Below are positions 1 through 7,851 of a stretch of DNA of 21,576 nt, in pieces. Numbering within the stretch: the first letter of the stretch is position 1; each line of letters begins with the position of its first letter. The translations under genes and the position numbers were made by a program. The stretch covers positions 1-21,576 of the forward strand of contig JBCDBY010000036.1 of assembly GCA_039182715.1 (NCBI GenBank). The letters run 5' to 3'. The notes beneath the pieces were generated by a model. That model worked only from the letters and a program-made list of their open reading frames with translations. It did no database searches and was not told the origin of the DNA. The stretch is from JBCDBY01 sp039182715. Lineage in GTDB: Bacteria; Planctomycetota; PLA2.

Positions 1-622
1 CGGCGAGCCGGGCGCGCGCCACGCGCTCGTCGCGCTCCGCGCTCTCGAACTCCGACTCCGACAGCACCTGCCGTTCGGAGAGGCGGCGCGAGCGCGCGAG
101 CTGCGACTTCTTCTCCTGCCACTCCGCCTCGGCCGCTGCCGAACGCGCCTGCGCGCGCTGTTTCTCCTCCGCGCGCGCGCCCGCTTTCGCCAGCGCGAGC
201 CGCGCCGATGCGATGGCGAGCTCCGCCTCCGCGGCCGCGAGCTCCGCCCTCGAGGTGCGCGCGACCAGCTCCAGCAGCAGCTCGCCCATGCGCACCTTCT
301 GGCCCGGTTTCACGTGCACCGCCGCGACGACGCCGTCGCGGCCGGGGGAGAGCGTCGCGTCCCGGCGCGCCTCCAGGAAGCCGCCCGCGACGACGACGCG
401 CTCCTCTTCGACCGGAGCCAGGGGCGCGGGCGGTTCGCTCGCGAGCAGGACGTTGTTGGGCCGGGATTTCAGGTTCGAGTCGTCCGGGCTCCAGCGGTCG
501 TGCAGAAACGCGCCGCCGGCGCCGAGCAAGATCAGCAGGGCCAGCAGCCAGCGCGCGTATCCGTTCGACAGGCGCCGCTGCTGCGGCTCCAGACGAAGGC
601 GATCGACGTCGACGCGGCTCAT
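1..622 (-). CDS. HlyD/MacA-like membrane fusion protein of an efflux pump (partial, C-terminus outside window)
   Basis: The 207 visible residues match the N-terminal half of a periplasmic adaptor (membrane fusion protein) that links an inner-membrane ABC or similar exporter to the outer envelope. In order: a short cytoplasmic N-terminus, one membrane anchor at about residues 23-41 (WLLALLILLGAGGAF), a linker, a biotinyl-lipoyl-like half domain at about 80-118 (DGVVAAVHVKPGQKVRMGE), and an alanine/glutamate-rich coiled-coil arm from about 120 to the cut end. The ATG at 622 lies 13 bases after the padR stop, so the two genes are probably co-transcribed and the pump is likely under PadR control. 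The rest of the adaptor and any ATPase/permease genes would lie to the left of the window. The substrate cannot be told. Family assignment is firm; the exact subfamily (MacA-like or HlyD-like) is not. Confidence 0.88.
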   Translation of the reverse strand, partial: MSRVDVDRLRLEPQQRRLSNGYARWLLALLILLGAGGAFLHDRWSPDDSNLKSRPNNVLLASEPPAPLAPVEEERVVVAGGFLEARRDATLSPGRDGVVAAVHVKPGQKVRMGELLLELVARTSRAELAAAEAELAIASARLALAKAGARAEEKQRAQARSAAAEAEWQEKKSQLARSRRLSERQVLSESEFESAERDERVARARLA

Positions 623-635
623 CGCGCTGCTTCCG

Positions 636-1100
636 TCAGCCCTCGCGCGGTTCCTGTGCGGGCACGGCTTCGCTGCCGCCTTCGACCGCGTTCTCGAACC
701 ACCGGATGTGCTCGTCGAGGACGCCCCGCGCCGCGCGCAGATCCTCGACGATTTCGCGCTGCATCGTGCGCATCTCCTCGCGCCCGCGGCGCGAGATGCG
801 ATAGACGCGCTGCGGGGCCGCCGGGCCGCGGCGCAGGCGCCCGATCACCAGCCCCTGGTCCTCAAGCCGCTTCAAGAGCGGGTAGAGCGATCCTGGACTC
901 GGTTTCCAGGTGCCGCCCGTCGCCGCGTGAATCGCCACCATCAGCTCGGTCCCGTAGCGCGGCGCCTCCCGCAGCAGCGTGAGGACGTAGTACGGCAGCA
1001 TGCCGCGCACCATGCCCTGGTAGATGGGCGAGCGGCCGGCCAGCTCGGCGTGCCGCGCGTCCACGGGGCCGGAGGGGGATTGGCGCTTCGATCGACTCAT
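636..1100 (-). CDS. PadR-family transcriptional regulator
   Basis: A 154-residue winged-helix repressor of the PadR family. The characteristic N-terminal block is present at about residues 32-75: MLPYYVLTLLREAPRYGTEL, then the recognition-helix/wing signature SPGSLYPLLKRLEDQGLV and a YRISRRGREE segment. A C-terminal helix for dimerisation follows (EIVEDLRAARGVLDEHIRWF). The open frame continues upstream to 1529, but the ATG at 1100 is chosen because the conserved domain starts shortly after it and the upstream translation has no family similarity. It directly precedes the membrane-fusion protein gene, the usual arrangement of a PadR gene heading an ABC-efflux operon that it represses. A palindrome 33 bases upstream of its start (1133-1154) is a candidate autoregulatory operator. 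The inducer is unknown. Confidence 0.92.
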   Translation of the reverse strand: MSRSKRQSPSGPVDARHAELAGRSPIYQGMVRGMLPYYVLTLLREAPRYGTELMVAIHAATGGTWKPSPGSLYPLLKRLEDQGLVIGRLRRGPAAPQRVYRISRRGREEMRTMQREIVEDLRAARGVLDEHIRWFENAVEGGSEAVPAQEPREG

Positions 1101-1132
1101 GGGGCTGCCCAAATGGGATCTATCGGGTCGGC

Positions 1133-1154
1133 ATATTATCGCCGCCGATACTAT
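1133..1154. promoter_or_regulatory. Candidate PadR operator over the padR promoter
   Basis: A 22-base inverted repeat, ATATTATCG-CCGC-CGATACTAT, with 8 of 9 arm positions matching. It is an AT-rich island in very GC-rich DNA and ends 32 bases before the padR start codon. On the minus strand it contains GATAAT, a five-of-six match to a -10 element, with a weak TTGCTC about 15 bases upstream. Overlap of operator and promoter would fit autorepression by PadR, but binding is inferred from position and symmetry only. Confidence 0.55.
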
Positions 1155-1565
1155 GGAGCAAGCTCTGGCGGATGGCGACCGGGAGGTCACCCCCTCCGCG
1201 CGCCGCGGTGTCGTCGGAGGAGACCGGGACGCGAAGTCTCCCGACTCGGGACTGGAGTTCGGCGTCACCGGAACCCAGGCCCGCTCGACGTACACTTCGC
1301 GGAATGGGGAGGCTGCACCGAAGCAGCGCCGCCCGAGGCGGTTCGTACATGGACAGGAGCAGAACTCGGGAGCGGCCACACGATTGTCGTCTTCCAGCGA
1401 AACGGGCCGGCGGTGAGCGACGATCTCTACCCGGACCCGGCAACCGCGTCGCCTTGACGCTGGAAGCGCTCCCAGACGATGGGCGAACCACGACATCAAC
1501 GGCAGGACGGAACGACTCGTGACTCCCAACCGTGACCCCCACCACGAATCGGCCGGAAGGCTCGC
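1155..1565. other. Intergenic stretch with no supported gene
   Basis: About 410 bases between the divergent padR and the repeat-protein gene. Several overlapping frames stay open here on both strands, but their translations are arginine/serine/proline-rich, share no family similarity and lack convincing ribosome sites. I looked for a decayed sigma-factor gene upstream of the 1566 gene and found none. A TTGACG at 1454-1459 has no good -10 partner. The stretch probably holds the promoter for the 1566 gene, which I cannot place. Confidence 0.5.
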
Positions 1566-3977
1566 ATGCGCGTAGCGGCCTTGGCGTTTCTGGCGATCGC
1601 CGCCGTCACGCTGCTCCTCTTCTGCAGCGAGAGCCGGCGAGAACGAACCTTGCGGCGTGATGCGCCCGCGCGTCAGACGAGGGTACCCGGGGCCGTGGCG
1701 GAGACGTCATCCAAGCGGCAGCAGGAACGGACTTCGGACGACGAGCACCCTGTGCCGCTCGTCGGCACCGTCATGTTCGAGGGCGAGCCGGTCCGAAACG
1801 TCCGGGTCTGGCTCGTGGTCGATCGCCGCGAAGTGGACGAGACGGTCGCCCCGACCACGCCGGTTTCGATGGAGACGTTCTCCGACCCCGACGGTGCATT
1901 CTCGTTCGACGCCCCGAGCGACCGCGGTTATCTCGTCTACGCCAAGGCGGACCGGTTCGCGCTCGCCGCCACGTCGGTGTCGGTGGGGGAGCGACATTGC
2001 GCGATCGATCTACCGGCGAGCACTCGGCCGGCGACGTTTCGCGTTGTCGATGTCGAGGGCAGGGCGATCCCGCGTGCGACGTACGGCCTGTTTCACGGGC
2101 GCGACATGGGGCTGCGCCTGGACAGCGGCGTTGCCGGGATCGACGGGACGTTCTCGATCCAGACCTTCGAAGACGCGCAGCTGTCCGTGGCCGCCGATGG
2201 ATACGCATCCCGCGCCCTGCCCGCGGATCGCGATTCGAAGGAGATCGTGCTGACCGTCGGGGCACCGATCGCCGGGACCGTCGTGGACCGCCGTGGGGCG
2301 CCTGTGGCCGGTGTGTTCGTCCTGCACGATCGCCCCTTCTCCAGCGTGGGTGTCGTCACGACGGATGAGGCCGGGCGATTTCGCTTCGAGGGTGCGGAAC
2401 TCCAGACGCAGTCGGTCCGGGTGCATCGCGGTGCACGGCAGCTGGCCGTCGCGTCCATCGAGCCGGGCGATGAGGAGGCGCGCATCGTGATCGAGGAGTC
2501 ACGCCGGGTCTCCGGAGTCGTCGTCTTCGCGGATGGGCGTCCCGCGGCCGGCGCGAAAGTCGGCAACGCTCGATCGGACGCGCGAGGGCGCTTCGTCTTC
2601 GATGCGCCTCACTATCTGAACGTCGTCACGGCATCGCTTGGGACGATGGCGATCCTGCCGGGCCAACCAGCGACGACACCGCAGTGGCTGGGCGAGGCGC
2701 CCTTGCCCACGGAGCCTGGCGCGACCGTTCGCATCGAGCTGAAGCGGCGGTACTGGTCCTACGTGCGCTGTCGCTTGCTCGACCACGCGGGAGTCCCCAT
2801 CCCCGACATCATGCTCGGGACGGCTCCCGGCCAGAAGACCGACCAGGAGGGAAGGGCCGTGGCGGCATTCGCCGTGAGGGCCGGGACGACCGTGCACCCG
2901 CGCCCGAGCATTGGCGGATTCCCCTATCCGTTCGAGGCAAAGACGCATGCGCCGTTGGAGTCGGCGCCGGAGCAGGTGATTCGCGTGCGTCGGCCCGCGC
3001 AGGCCACGCTCGTGGTTCGTGTGCGCAACGGCGATCCCCTCCCGCCTGAGGTCCACGCACGGTTCCGCACGACGTTCGCGCGCGTGCTCGAGGCTCACCG
3101 CGATCGCATCGTGTTCTCGTTCGATCGCACGCAGAAGAGCTACCCGCGGTTTCATGTATCGATCACCGCACCGGGCTTCGCGAAATGGTCGGGTGCGCTG
3201 CCGCTGCCGGCCGAGGGCGACGAAGTCCTGGTGCAGATCCACCGCCCGGCGGAGCTGGTCGGGCGTCTCCTGCACGAGGATGGATCGGCCGCTGCCGGAT
3301 GGGTGCAGGCGTGGACACCGGGCGTCGGCTCTCTCGGCGCGGACATCGGTGCCGACGGGCGATTCGAGCTCAAGGGCGTCCCGCCGGGCGACTGCCGGCT
3401 GACGTTCGGACGACGCGACGGTGATCCGCTTCTGACGCTCGAGCGAACGCTCGTCACGGGCCGCAACGAGCTGGGAGACGTGCGCCTGAAGCCGATGCGC
3501 ATCCTTCGCGGCACGGTGTCGGGCGAAGGGCCGCTTGCGGGCGCGATCGTTGCGTTCCCGCACGCACATCATCGCGTCGTGACGGCGACGCGCGCCGACG
3601 GCTCGTTCCGGCTTCGGATCCTTCCGGGCCTGCGCGGAGAGATCCAGATCTCGAAGCCCGGGTGGGCGTCGACGGTCGTCTCCGACGCGGATCAGCAGCG
3701 CATCGTCCTGCGACGAGGGGGGCGCGTGCGGCTTCGCTACGAACGCGGTGATCCGCCGAATCCGGTGGTCTCCGCCATCTCGTTCGGTATCCGTCGTCCG
3801 GGCGCGAAGACGCCGCTGCCGGTTCGCATGGTGGCCGGCGGTCAGCGCGAGCGAGTCTATGCCGACGTTCCCGCCGGCCGGGTGGAGGTCGTCGCGCTGA
3901 CCATGCTTGGCGAACACTCGGTGGAGGTGAACGTCGCCGTGGGCGAGACCGTCGATGCGCGCATCACGGTGCCGTGA
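1566..3977 (+). CDS. Membrane-anchored carboxypeptidase-regulatory-like repeat protein
   Basis: An 803-residue protein with an N-terminal hydrophobic segment at residues 3-19 (VAALAFLAIAAVTLLLF), a charged low-complexity linker to about 60, then about eight or nine consecutive beta-sandwich modules of roughly 75-90 residues. Modules resemble carboxypeptidase regulatory-like (CarboxypepD_reg/prealbumin-like) domains. Recurrent signatures are G-x-V-x-x-x-x-G-x-P-x-x-x-A-x-V near module starts and a mid-module D-x-x-G-x-F-x-F turn, for example TDEAGRFRFEG, SDARGRFVFDA and GADGRFELKGVPPGD. The ATG at 1566 has a GGAAGG ribosome site five bases upstream. A cysteine follows the hydrophobic segment (LLLFC), but phenylalanine before it makes a lipobox doubtful, so an uncleaved anchor is more likely. 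It is probably exported and non-enzymatic, acting in adhesion, ligand binding or sensing. Its layout matches the exported half of the sigma fusion at 10459. No catalytic motif is visible. Confidence 0.8.
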   Translation: MRVAALAFLAIAAVTLLLFCSESRRERTLRRDAPARQTRVPGAVAETSSKRQQERTSDDEHPVPLVGTVMFEGEPVRNVRVWLVVDRREVDETVAPTTPVSMETFSDPDGAFSFDAPSDRGYLVYAKADRFALAATSVSVGERHCAIDLPASTRPATFRVVDVEGRAIPRATYGLFHGRDMGLRLDSGVAGIDGTFSIQTFEDAQLSVAADGYASRALPADRDSKEIVLTVGAPIAGTVVDRRGAPVAGVFVLHDRPFSSVGVVTTDEAGRFRFEGAELQTQSVRVHRGARQLAVASIEPGDEEARIVIEESRRVSGVVVFADGRPAAGAKVGNARSDARGRFVFDAPHYLNVVTASLGTMAILPGQPATTPQWLGEAPLPTEPGATVRIELKRRYWSYVRCRLLDHAGVPIPDIMLGTAPGQKTDQEGRAVAAFAVRAGTTVHPRPSIGGFPYPFEAKTHAPLESAPEQVIRVRRPAQATLVVRVRNGDPLPPEVHARFRTTFARVLEAHRDRIVFSFDRTQKSYPRFHVSITAPGFAKWSGALPLPAEGDEVLVQIHRPAELVGRLLHEDGSAAAGWVQAWTPGVGSLGADIGADGRFELKGVPPGDCRLTFGRRDGDPLLTLERTLVTGRNELGDVRLKPMRILRGTVSGEGPLAGAIVAFPHAHHRVVTATRADGSFRLRILPGLRGEIQISKPGWASTVVSDADQQRIVLRRGGRVRLRYERGDPPNPVVSAISFGIRRPGAKTPLPVRMVAGGQRERVYADVPAGRVEVVALTMLGEHSVEVNVAVGETVDARITVP

Positions 3978-4002
3978 CCGGGCGTCCGCGACGGTCCGAT
4001 CG

Positions 4003-5445
4003 TCAGTCCTTCAAGACCGGATGGTCGAAGGGCGGGAGCCCCTTCGCCGCGCGCGGATCGGTCAGGGCGAACTGGAGGAACTCGATCAGGTCGCGGCGCG
4101 CGGGGCCGGGGCCGGTGCGCAGACGCAGCAGCGGGTCGAGGTTGTCCTCCGACCGGTCGACGCGGGCGCGGTAGTGGCTCAGCACCTGGCCCAGGTTGTC
4201 GAAGCGGCCGTGGTGCATGAAGCGCGGGCGCAGTCCGACGTTGCGCAGCGACGGCACCTTGAACTTGCCGCGGTCATCCTTGCGGCGCGTCACCTCGCGC
4301 CGCCCGAGGTCCTCGAAGGGGGGGCGCAGGCCGATGTTGCGGTAGGTGTTGTCGGTGAAGAACGGGGCGGGGTGACACACCGCGCAGTTCGACTGCTGAA
4401 ACACGCGCCAGCCGCGCACCTGTGCCGCGGTCATCGCGTTCTTGTTGCCGCGGATGTAGGCGTCGAAGGGCGTCTGGTCGGGAACCAGCGTGCGCTCGTA
4501 GCTGGCGATCGCCATGGCGATGCGCGTGGGCGTGATGTCGCGCGAGCCGAAGGCGCGCTCGAAGAGTCGGGGATAGGTGGGGTCTTTCGCCAGCGCCTTC
4601 AGGATGTCCGGCGTCAGCGTCTTCGCGTGCGCGAGCGGAATCGCGCTCGACAGCTTCGTCGTCACATCGCGCCAGGTCCGGCCGGGCTCGCTCATCTCCG
4701 CGGTGTCGAGAATCGGGGCGAGCGCCTGCGTTTCGAGCGCGGCGCCGGACGTGAGCACGACGCTCTTGGTCACCGGGTCGCGCAGCTTGTCGCGCGCGCG
4801 CCCGTCCCAGAACTGCTCGCGCGCGTGGAGCGCTCCGAAGAACGACGGGCTTATTCTCCGTGTGACCTGCACGACGCCCTTTTTGTCGAGCATGCCGGGC
4901 GAGCCGAAAATGTCGTCGATCGTGCCCGGCGCTCCATCCGGACCGGGGTGTCGACCGAAACGAATGTCCGCGCCGCCGGCGCGCGGCTGGTGGCAGGTTC
5001 CGCACGCCACGCTGTTGCTGCTGGAGAGCTGCTGCTCCCAGAACAGCATCTTGCCGAGCACCGCCTTCGACGGCGTGACCGGGTTGCGCCGCGGCGCCGG
5101 CACGGGCGGCAGCGGCTTTTCCGGATCGGGCAGCTTCGTCTTCGGCTGCGGGAAGGAACGGAGCACCGACTCCGTCCGTCGCAGCTCCTTCTCGTCGAGT
5201 TTGCCGTCGCGGTTCGTGTCGAGCAGGCCGAACTCCCGGCGATGGGCGATCAGCTCCGTTTCCGAGACGCGCTTGTCGCCGTCGAGATCGAGGTGCCGCA
5301 TGGCCGCCGCCATCTCGCGCTTCGAGATCCGGCCGTCGCGATCGAGATCGAACGGCAGCAGGATCGGCACAGGCTCCCGGCCGCGGCGGCCCTGCGCCCA
5401 GACGCTCGCCGTGGCGAGCAGGAGGATGAGCGCAGACCGGTACAC
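4003..5445 (-). CDS. Exported di-haem cytochrome c peroxidase (MauG/CcpA-like) with N-terminal EF-hands
   Basis: A 480-residue protein. A signal peptide occupies residues 1-17 (LILLLATASVWA, likely cleaved before Q18). Three EF-hand-like calcium loops follow at about 33-44 (DLDRDGRISKRE), 53-64 (DLDGDKRVSETE, with Lys where Gly is usual) and 76-87 (DTNRDGKLDEKE), then a proline-rich linker. The rest is a bacterial di-haem peroxidase: haem motifs CGTCH at 148-152 and CAVCH at 354-358, the FWDGRARDK block near 212, and the conserved FMHHG block near 409-413, whose methionine may ligate the high-potential haem. The family reduces hydrogen peroxide with electrons from cytochromes, or oxidises proteins in MauG-like members, in the periplasm. 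GTG at 5445 is chosen because it starts exactly at the signal peptide; the frame runs open upstream only as a shadow of the hydrolase gene. It lies 50 bases after that gene, probably in the same transcript. Confidence 0.9.
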   Translation of the reverse strand: MYRSALILLLATASVWAQGRRGREPVPILLPFDLDRDGRISKREMAAAMRHLDLDGDKRVSETELIAHRREFGLLDTNRDGKLDEKELRRTESVLRSFPQPKTKLPDPEKPLPPVPAPRRNPVTPSKAVLGKMLFWEQQLSSSNSVACGTCHQPRAGGADIRFGRHPGPDGAPGTIDDIFGSPGMLDKKGVVQVTRRISPSFFGALHAREQFWDGRARDKLRDPVTKSVVLTSGAALETQALAPILDTAEMSEPGRTWRDVTTKLSSAIPLAHAKTLTPDILKALAKDPTYPRLFERAFGSRDITPTRIAMAIASYERTLVPDQTPFDAYIRGNKNAMTAAQVRGWRVFQQSNCAVCHPAPFFTDNTYRNIGLRPPFEDLGRREVTRRKDDRGKFKVPSLRNVGLRPRFMHHGRFDNLGQVLSHYRARVDRSEDNLDPLLRLRTGPGPARRDLIEFLQFALTDPRAAKGLPPFDHPVLKD

Positions 5446-5495
5446 ACGGGTGCAACCCGGAAAACCGGCGCGAGTTTCGGCCGGAATCGCCCGCG

Positions 5496-6890
5496 CTACC
5501 GTTCGGCGGCGCGCTTCATCGCCAGGGCGAAGACGTCGCGCGTGCCGCTTTCCCCGCGCAGCGTCAGGGTGTGGCTCCGGATCCGCCAGCGGCCGTCCGT
5601 CTTTTCCAGCTCGTACCGATATCCGCCGCGCACCTGCCAGAACAGCTTGTCCACGAAGTGGTCGGCAACGACATCGGCGGTCGCGATGGCGCGCGACCCA
5701 TCCACGCGGACGGCGATGTTCGCGAGCGCGTGGCGCGTCCGGTCGAAACCGGGAAGCACCGCGGCCCACTCCCGCATGAGTTCGCTCGCCTTCCGGTCGG
5801 CGGCGGCGACCCCGTTGAGGGAGCTGTAGTCCACGCGGACCGTCCCGGCGTAGAGGCGTTCGAGCGCGTCGAACTCCCCCAGGTCGGCAAGGAGGGCGAC
5901 CCCTTCGACGACCGAGGTGACCGCGGCCACGTCCTGCTGCCGTCGGAACGTCTCTCGGAAGTACCCGGCAACGGCGTCCGCGGCCGCCGTGACGGGCGCC
6001 GCGCGGTCGTAGAAGTCGAACTGGCTCACGTTCTCGAGCCAGACGATGCGCGCGCGCCCGTCCATGCGTCGCGCGAACTCCTCGATGCCCTGCGGGATCA
6101 CCGCAGCCCGGGAGTGGACCGCGAGCGTCGGCTTGCGAAGCGTGTCCGCGATGCGGAGCGCGTCGTAGGTGAGCCACGGCTCCCACGACGCCACGTTGAA
6201 CTTGTTGTCGTACGCGGCGATCAGGCCGCGGTCCGCTTCGGTGTAGTAGGGCGCCTTGTACATGAGCGCCTTCGCGTTGGTCGTGCTCGCCGCCTCGATG
6301 ATCACCGGGGCTTCGGCGGACGCGGCTTCCCGGCCGGCCGCGATCAGCTTCGCCACGCCGTCCGCGCCGCCGTAGACCGCCTCGGCAATGCCGGCGTCGT
6401 GGAGCCACGGCGCGACCAGCGCGAGCGCCCGGATGTGCGGGCTGCGTCGGGCGGCGTCGGCCATGTAGCCGGACGAAGCACAGACGCCGAGTCCACCGAT
6501 GCGCCCCGCATGCACCTCGGGTCGCGTCGCGAGATACGCCGCGGCCGCGAGGATGTCCTCCGTCTTCCGCGTCGGATGCTCGAGGAACCGGGGCGTGCCC
6601 TCCGACCCGCCCCAGCCGCGAAAGTCGAAGGTCAGCGCGGCGAACCCGCGCTGCGCCATGGCGGCGGCGTAGGTCGCCGGCATCTGCTCCTTCACGGTCG
6701 TCCATGCGCCCGTGACGACGACGCCCGGCAGCGGCGTCTTGGTCTCTCGGTCGGCGGGGAGATAAAGGTGTCCGACGAGTTTGGATCCATTCGACGGAAA
6801 CGTGATGTCGATGCGGGTCGTGGCTGGTTCGGCGTGGGTCGCCGTGGCCGGGACGAGACCGAGAATCGAGGCGAGGAGTGCGTGTTTCAC
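5496..6890 (-). CDS. Exported alpha/beta hydrolase (dienelactone-hydrolase-like) with C-terminal NTF2/SnoaL-like domain
   Basis: A 464-residue protein. A signal peptide is at residues 1-20 (ALLASILGLVPATATHA). An alpha/beta-hydrolase domain runs to about 320: strand/oxyanion region PLPGVVVTGAW at 54-63, the FDFRGWGGSEG block at 88-98, and the nucleophile elbow GVCASS at 135-140. Cys137 sits at the nucleophile position, as in dienelactone hydrolases rather than serine esterases. A second domain at about 335-464 resembles a SnoaL/NTF2-like fold (EFDALERLYAGTVRVDYSSL, ending YELEKTDGRWRIRSHTLTLR). GTG at 6890 is the only possible start near the signal peptide, since an in-frame TAG lies at 6902-6900. 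It follows the AraC gene by 67 bases and precedes the peroxidase. The substrate is unknown; ester, lactone or acyl substrates are plausible. Confidence 0.83.
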   Translation of the reverse strand: MKHALLASILGLVPATATHAEPATTRIDITFPSNGSKLVGHLYLPADRETKTPLPGVVVTGAWTTVKEQMPATYAAAMAQRGFAALTFDFRGWGGSEGTPRFLEHPTRKTEDILAAAAYLATRPEVHAGRIGGLGVCASSGYMADAARRSPHIRALALVAPWLHDAGIAEAVYGGADGVAKLIAAGREAASAEAPVIIEAASTTNAKALMYKAPYYTEADRGLIAAYDNKFNVASWEPWLTYDALRIADTLRKPTLAVHSRAAVIPQGIEEFARRMDGRARIVWLENVSQFDFYDRAAPVTAAADAVAGYFRETFRRQQDVAAVTSVVEGVALLADLGEFDALERLYAGTVRVDYSSLNGVAAADRKASELMREWAAVLPGFDRTRHALANIAVRVDGSRAIATADVVADHFVDKLFWQVRGGYRYELEKTDGRWRIRSHTLTLRGESGTRDVFALAMKRAAER

Positions 6891-6957
6891 GGACGCATGC
6901 TAGGCCCGTGCGCCGCGACCGCTTGCAGACTCCTGCGGAAACGCTTGAACAATGCCG

Positions 6958-7851
6958 CTACGGTCCGGCGCGCCACTCGCTCGGGGTCCGGCCCTGGTGG
7001 CGCTTGAAGAGTCGCGAGAAGTGCGCCTGGTCCGAAAAGCCGCACGCCAGCGCGATGTCGCTCATGCGGCGATCCCGATCGGCGAGCATCTCCTTCGCTT
7101 TCTCGATCCGGTAGGCGATGACGAACTGGTAGGGGGTCTGCCGCACCGACTGCTTGAACAGGCGCGCGAAGTGCGACTCGCTGATCGCCGCCACGGACGC
7201 CATCTCCTCGAGCGTGATCTTGCGCGCGAAGTGCCGGGCGACGAAATCGAGCACCCGCTTGTACTGCTCCGCGGTGAACGACGCGTCGAAGTCCGCGTCC
7301 GGATCGCGCTCCAGCCCGTAGCGCTGGATGAGGCGGACGAGGAACACGCGCGACAGCGCTTCGAAGATGACCTCGGACCCTACGCGCTCGCGGAGCGCAT
7401 CCATGACCAGCACGCCGGCGCGGCAGAGGTCCTCGTCCTGGAACTGCGGTACGTCCCGCAGCTGCTCGCTCGTCAGGAGAACGCCGACCGCATTGCGCGC
7501 GAACTCCCCGAAGCGTTCCGGGTCCAGGGTGACGACGATCACCTTCGAACGCGCGTGCCAGCGCCATCCGCTTCGCATGCCGGCGGGCGTCACGACCACC
7601 TCGTCGGGCCGGAAGATGAAGTCCCGGTACGCTCCGTCCCGCCAATTCTCGACCCGGTGCGGGTTCTCGTTCAGGTTGAGCAGGATGTGATGCTGCGCGA
7701 AGACGCTCGTCTCCATCTCGCCCGGATCCGACTCGAAGTACTCGAGGGTGAGCAGCTCCGACGCGAGCGGTCCGATCTGCCCGTCGCTCTTCAGAAGCGG
7801 GGCGGAGGGGTAGACGTCCTGGTAGCGACGGGGCACGGCTCTCGAGGTCAT
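6958..7851 (-). CDS. AraC-family transcriptional regulator
   Basis: A 297-residue one-component regulator. The N-terminal part (about 1-180) is a cupin-like ligand-binding region with no clear close relative. The C-terminal ~100 residues form the double helix-turn-helix typical of AraC/XylS. The first helix-turn-helix is KITLEEMASVAAISESHFAR and the second is SDIALACGFSDQAHFSRLFK, followed by RHQGRTPSEWR. The ATG at 7851 overlaps the LysE-type gene stop by four bases (ATGA), indicating translational coupling. It may control its own operon or the hydrolase/peroxidase genes that follow in the same direction 67 bases later; the sequence does not decide between these. Confidence 0.93.
   Translation of the reverse strand: MTSRAVPRRYQDVYPSAPLLKSDGQIGPLASELLTLEYFESDPGEMETSVFAQHHILLNLNENPHRVENWRDGAYRDFIFRPDEVVVTPAGMRSGWRWHARSKVIVVTLDPERFGEFARNAVGVLLTSEQLRDVPQFQDEDLCRAGVLVMDALRERVGSEVIFEALSRVFLVRLIQRYGLERDPDADFDASFTAEQYKRVLDFVARHFARKITLEEMASVAAISESHFARLFKQSVRQTPYQFVIAYRIEKAKEMLADRDRRMSDIALACGFSDQAHFSRLFKRHQGRTPSEWRAGP

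Noticed and set aside
1172..1545. Overlapping open frames on both strands in the intergenic stretch, considered as a small gene or decayed sigma factor.
   Set aside because: No homology, ribosome site or sigma-like motif was found in any frame.
1566..1640. A lipobox in the 803-residue protein (LLLFC).
   Set aside because: Phenylalanine directly before the cysteine is not accepted in normal lipoboxes, so a membrane anchor is more likely.
2499..3917. A 472-codon minus-strand frame opposite the repeat protein.
   Set aside because: It lacks domains and is His/Arg-rich. The plus-strand frame shows ordered repeat modules and a ribosome site.
3978..4002. A possible terminator between the convergent genes (GACCG...CGGTC).
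   Set aside because: The stem is only five pairs with an 11-base loop and has no T-tract.
3955..5829. A 624-codon plus-strand open frame.
   Set aside because: It is antisense to the peroxidase and hydrolase. The composition is repetitive Arg/Val/Ala without motifs, typical of GC-rich shadow frames.
5446..6705. A long minus-strand open frame continuing upstream of the peroxidase, giving a 900-residue reading.
   Set aside because: It overlaps the well-supported hydrolase gene in another frame and has arginine-rich, family-less sequence. The signal peptide beginning at GTG 5445 marks the true start.
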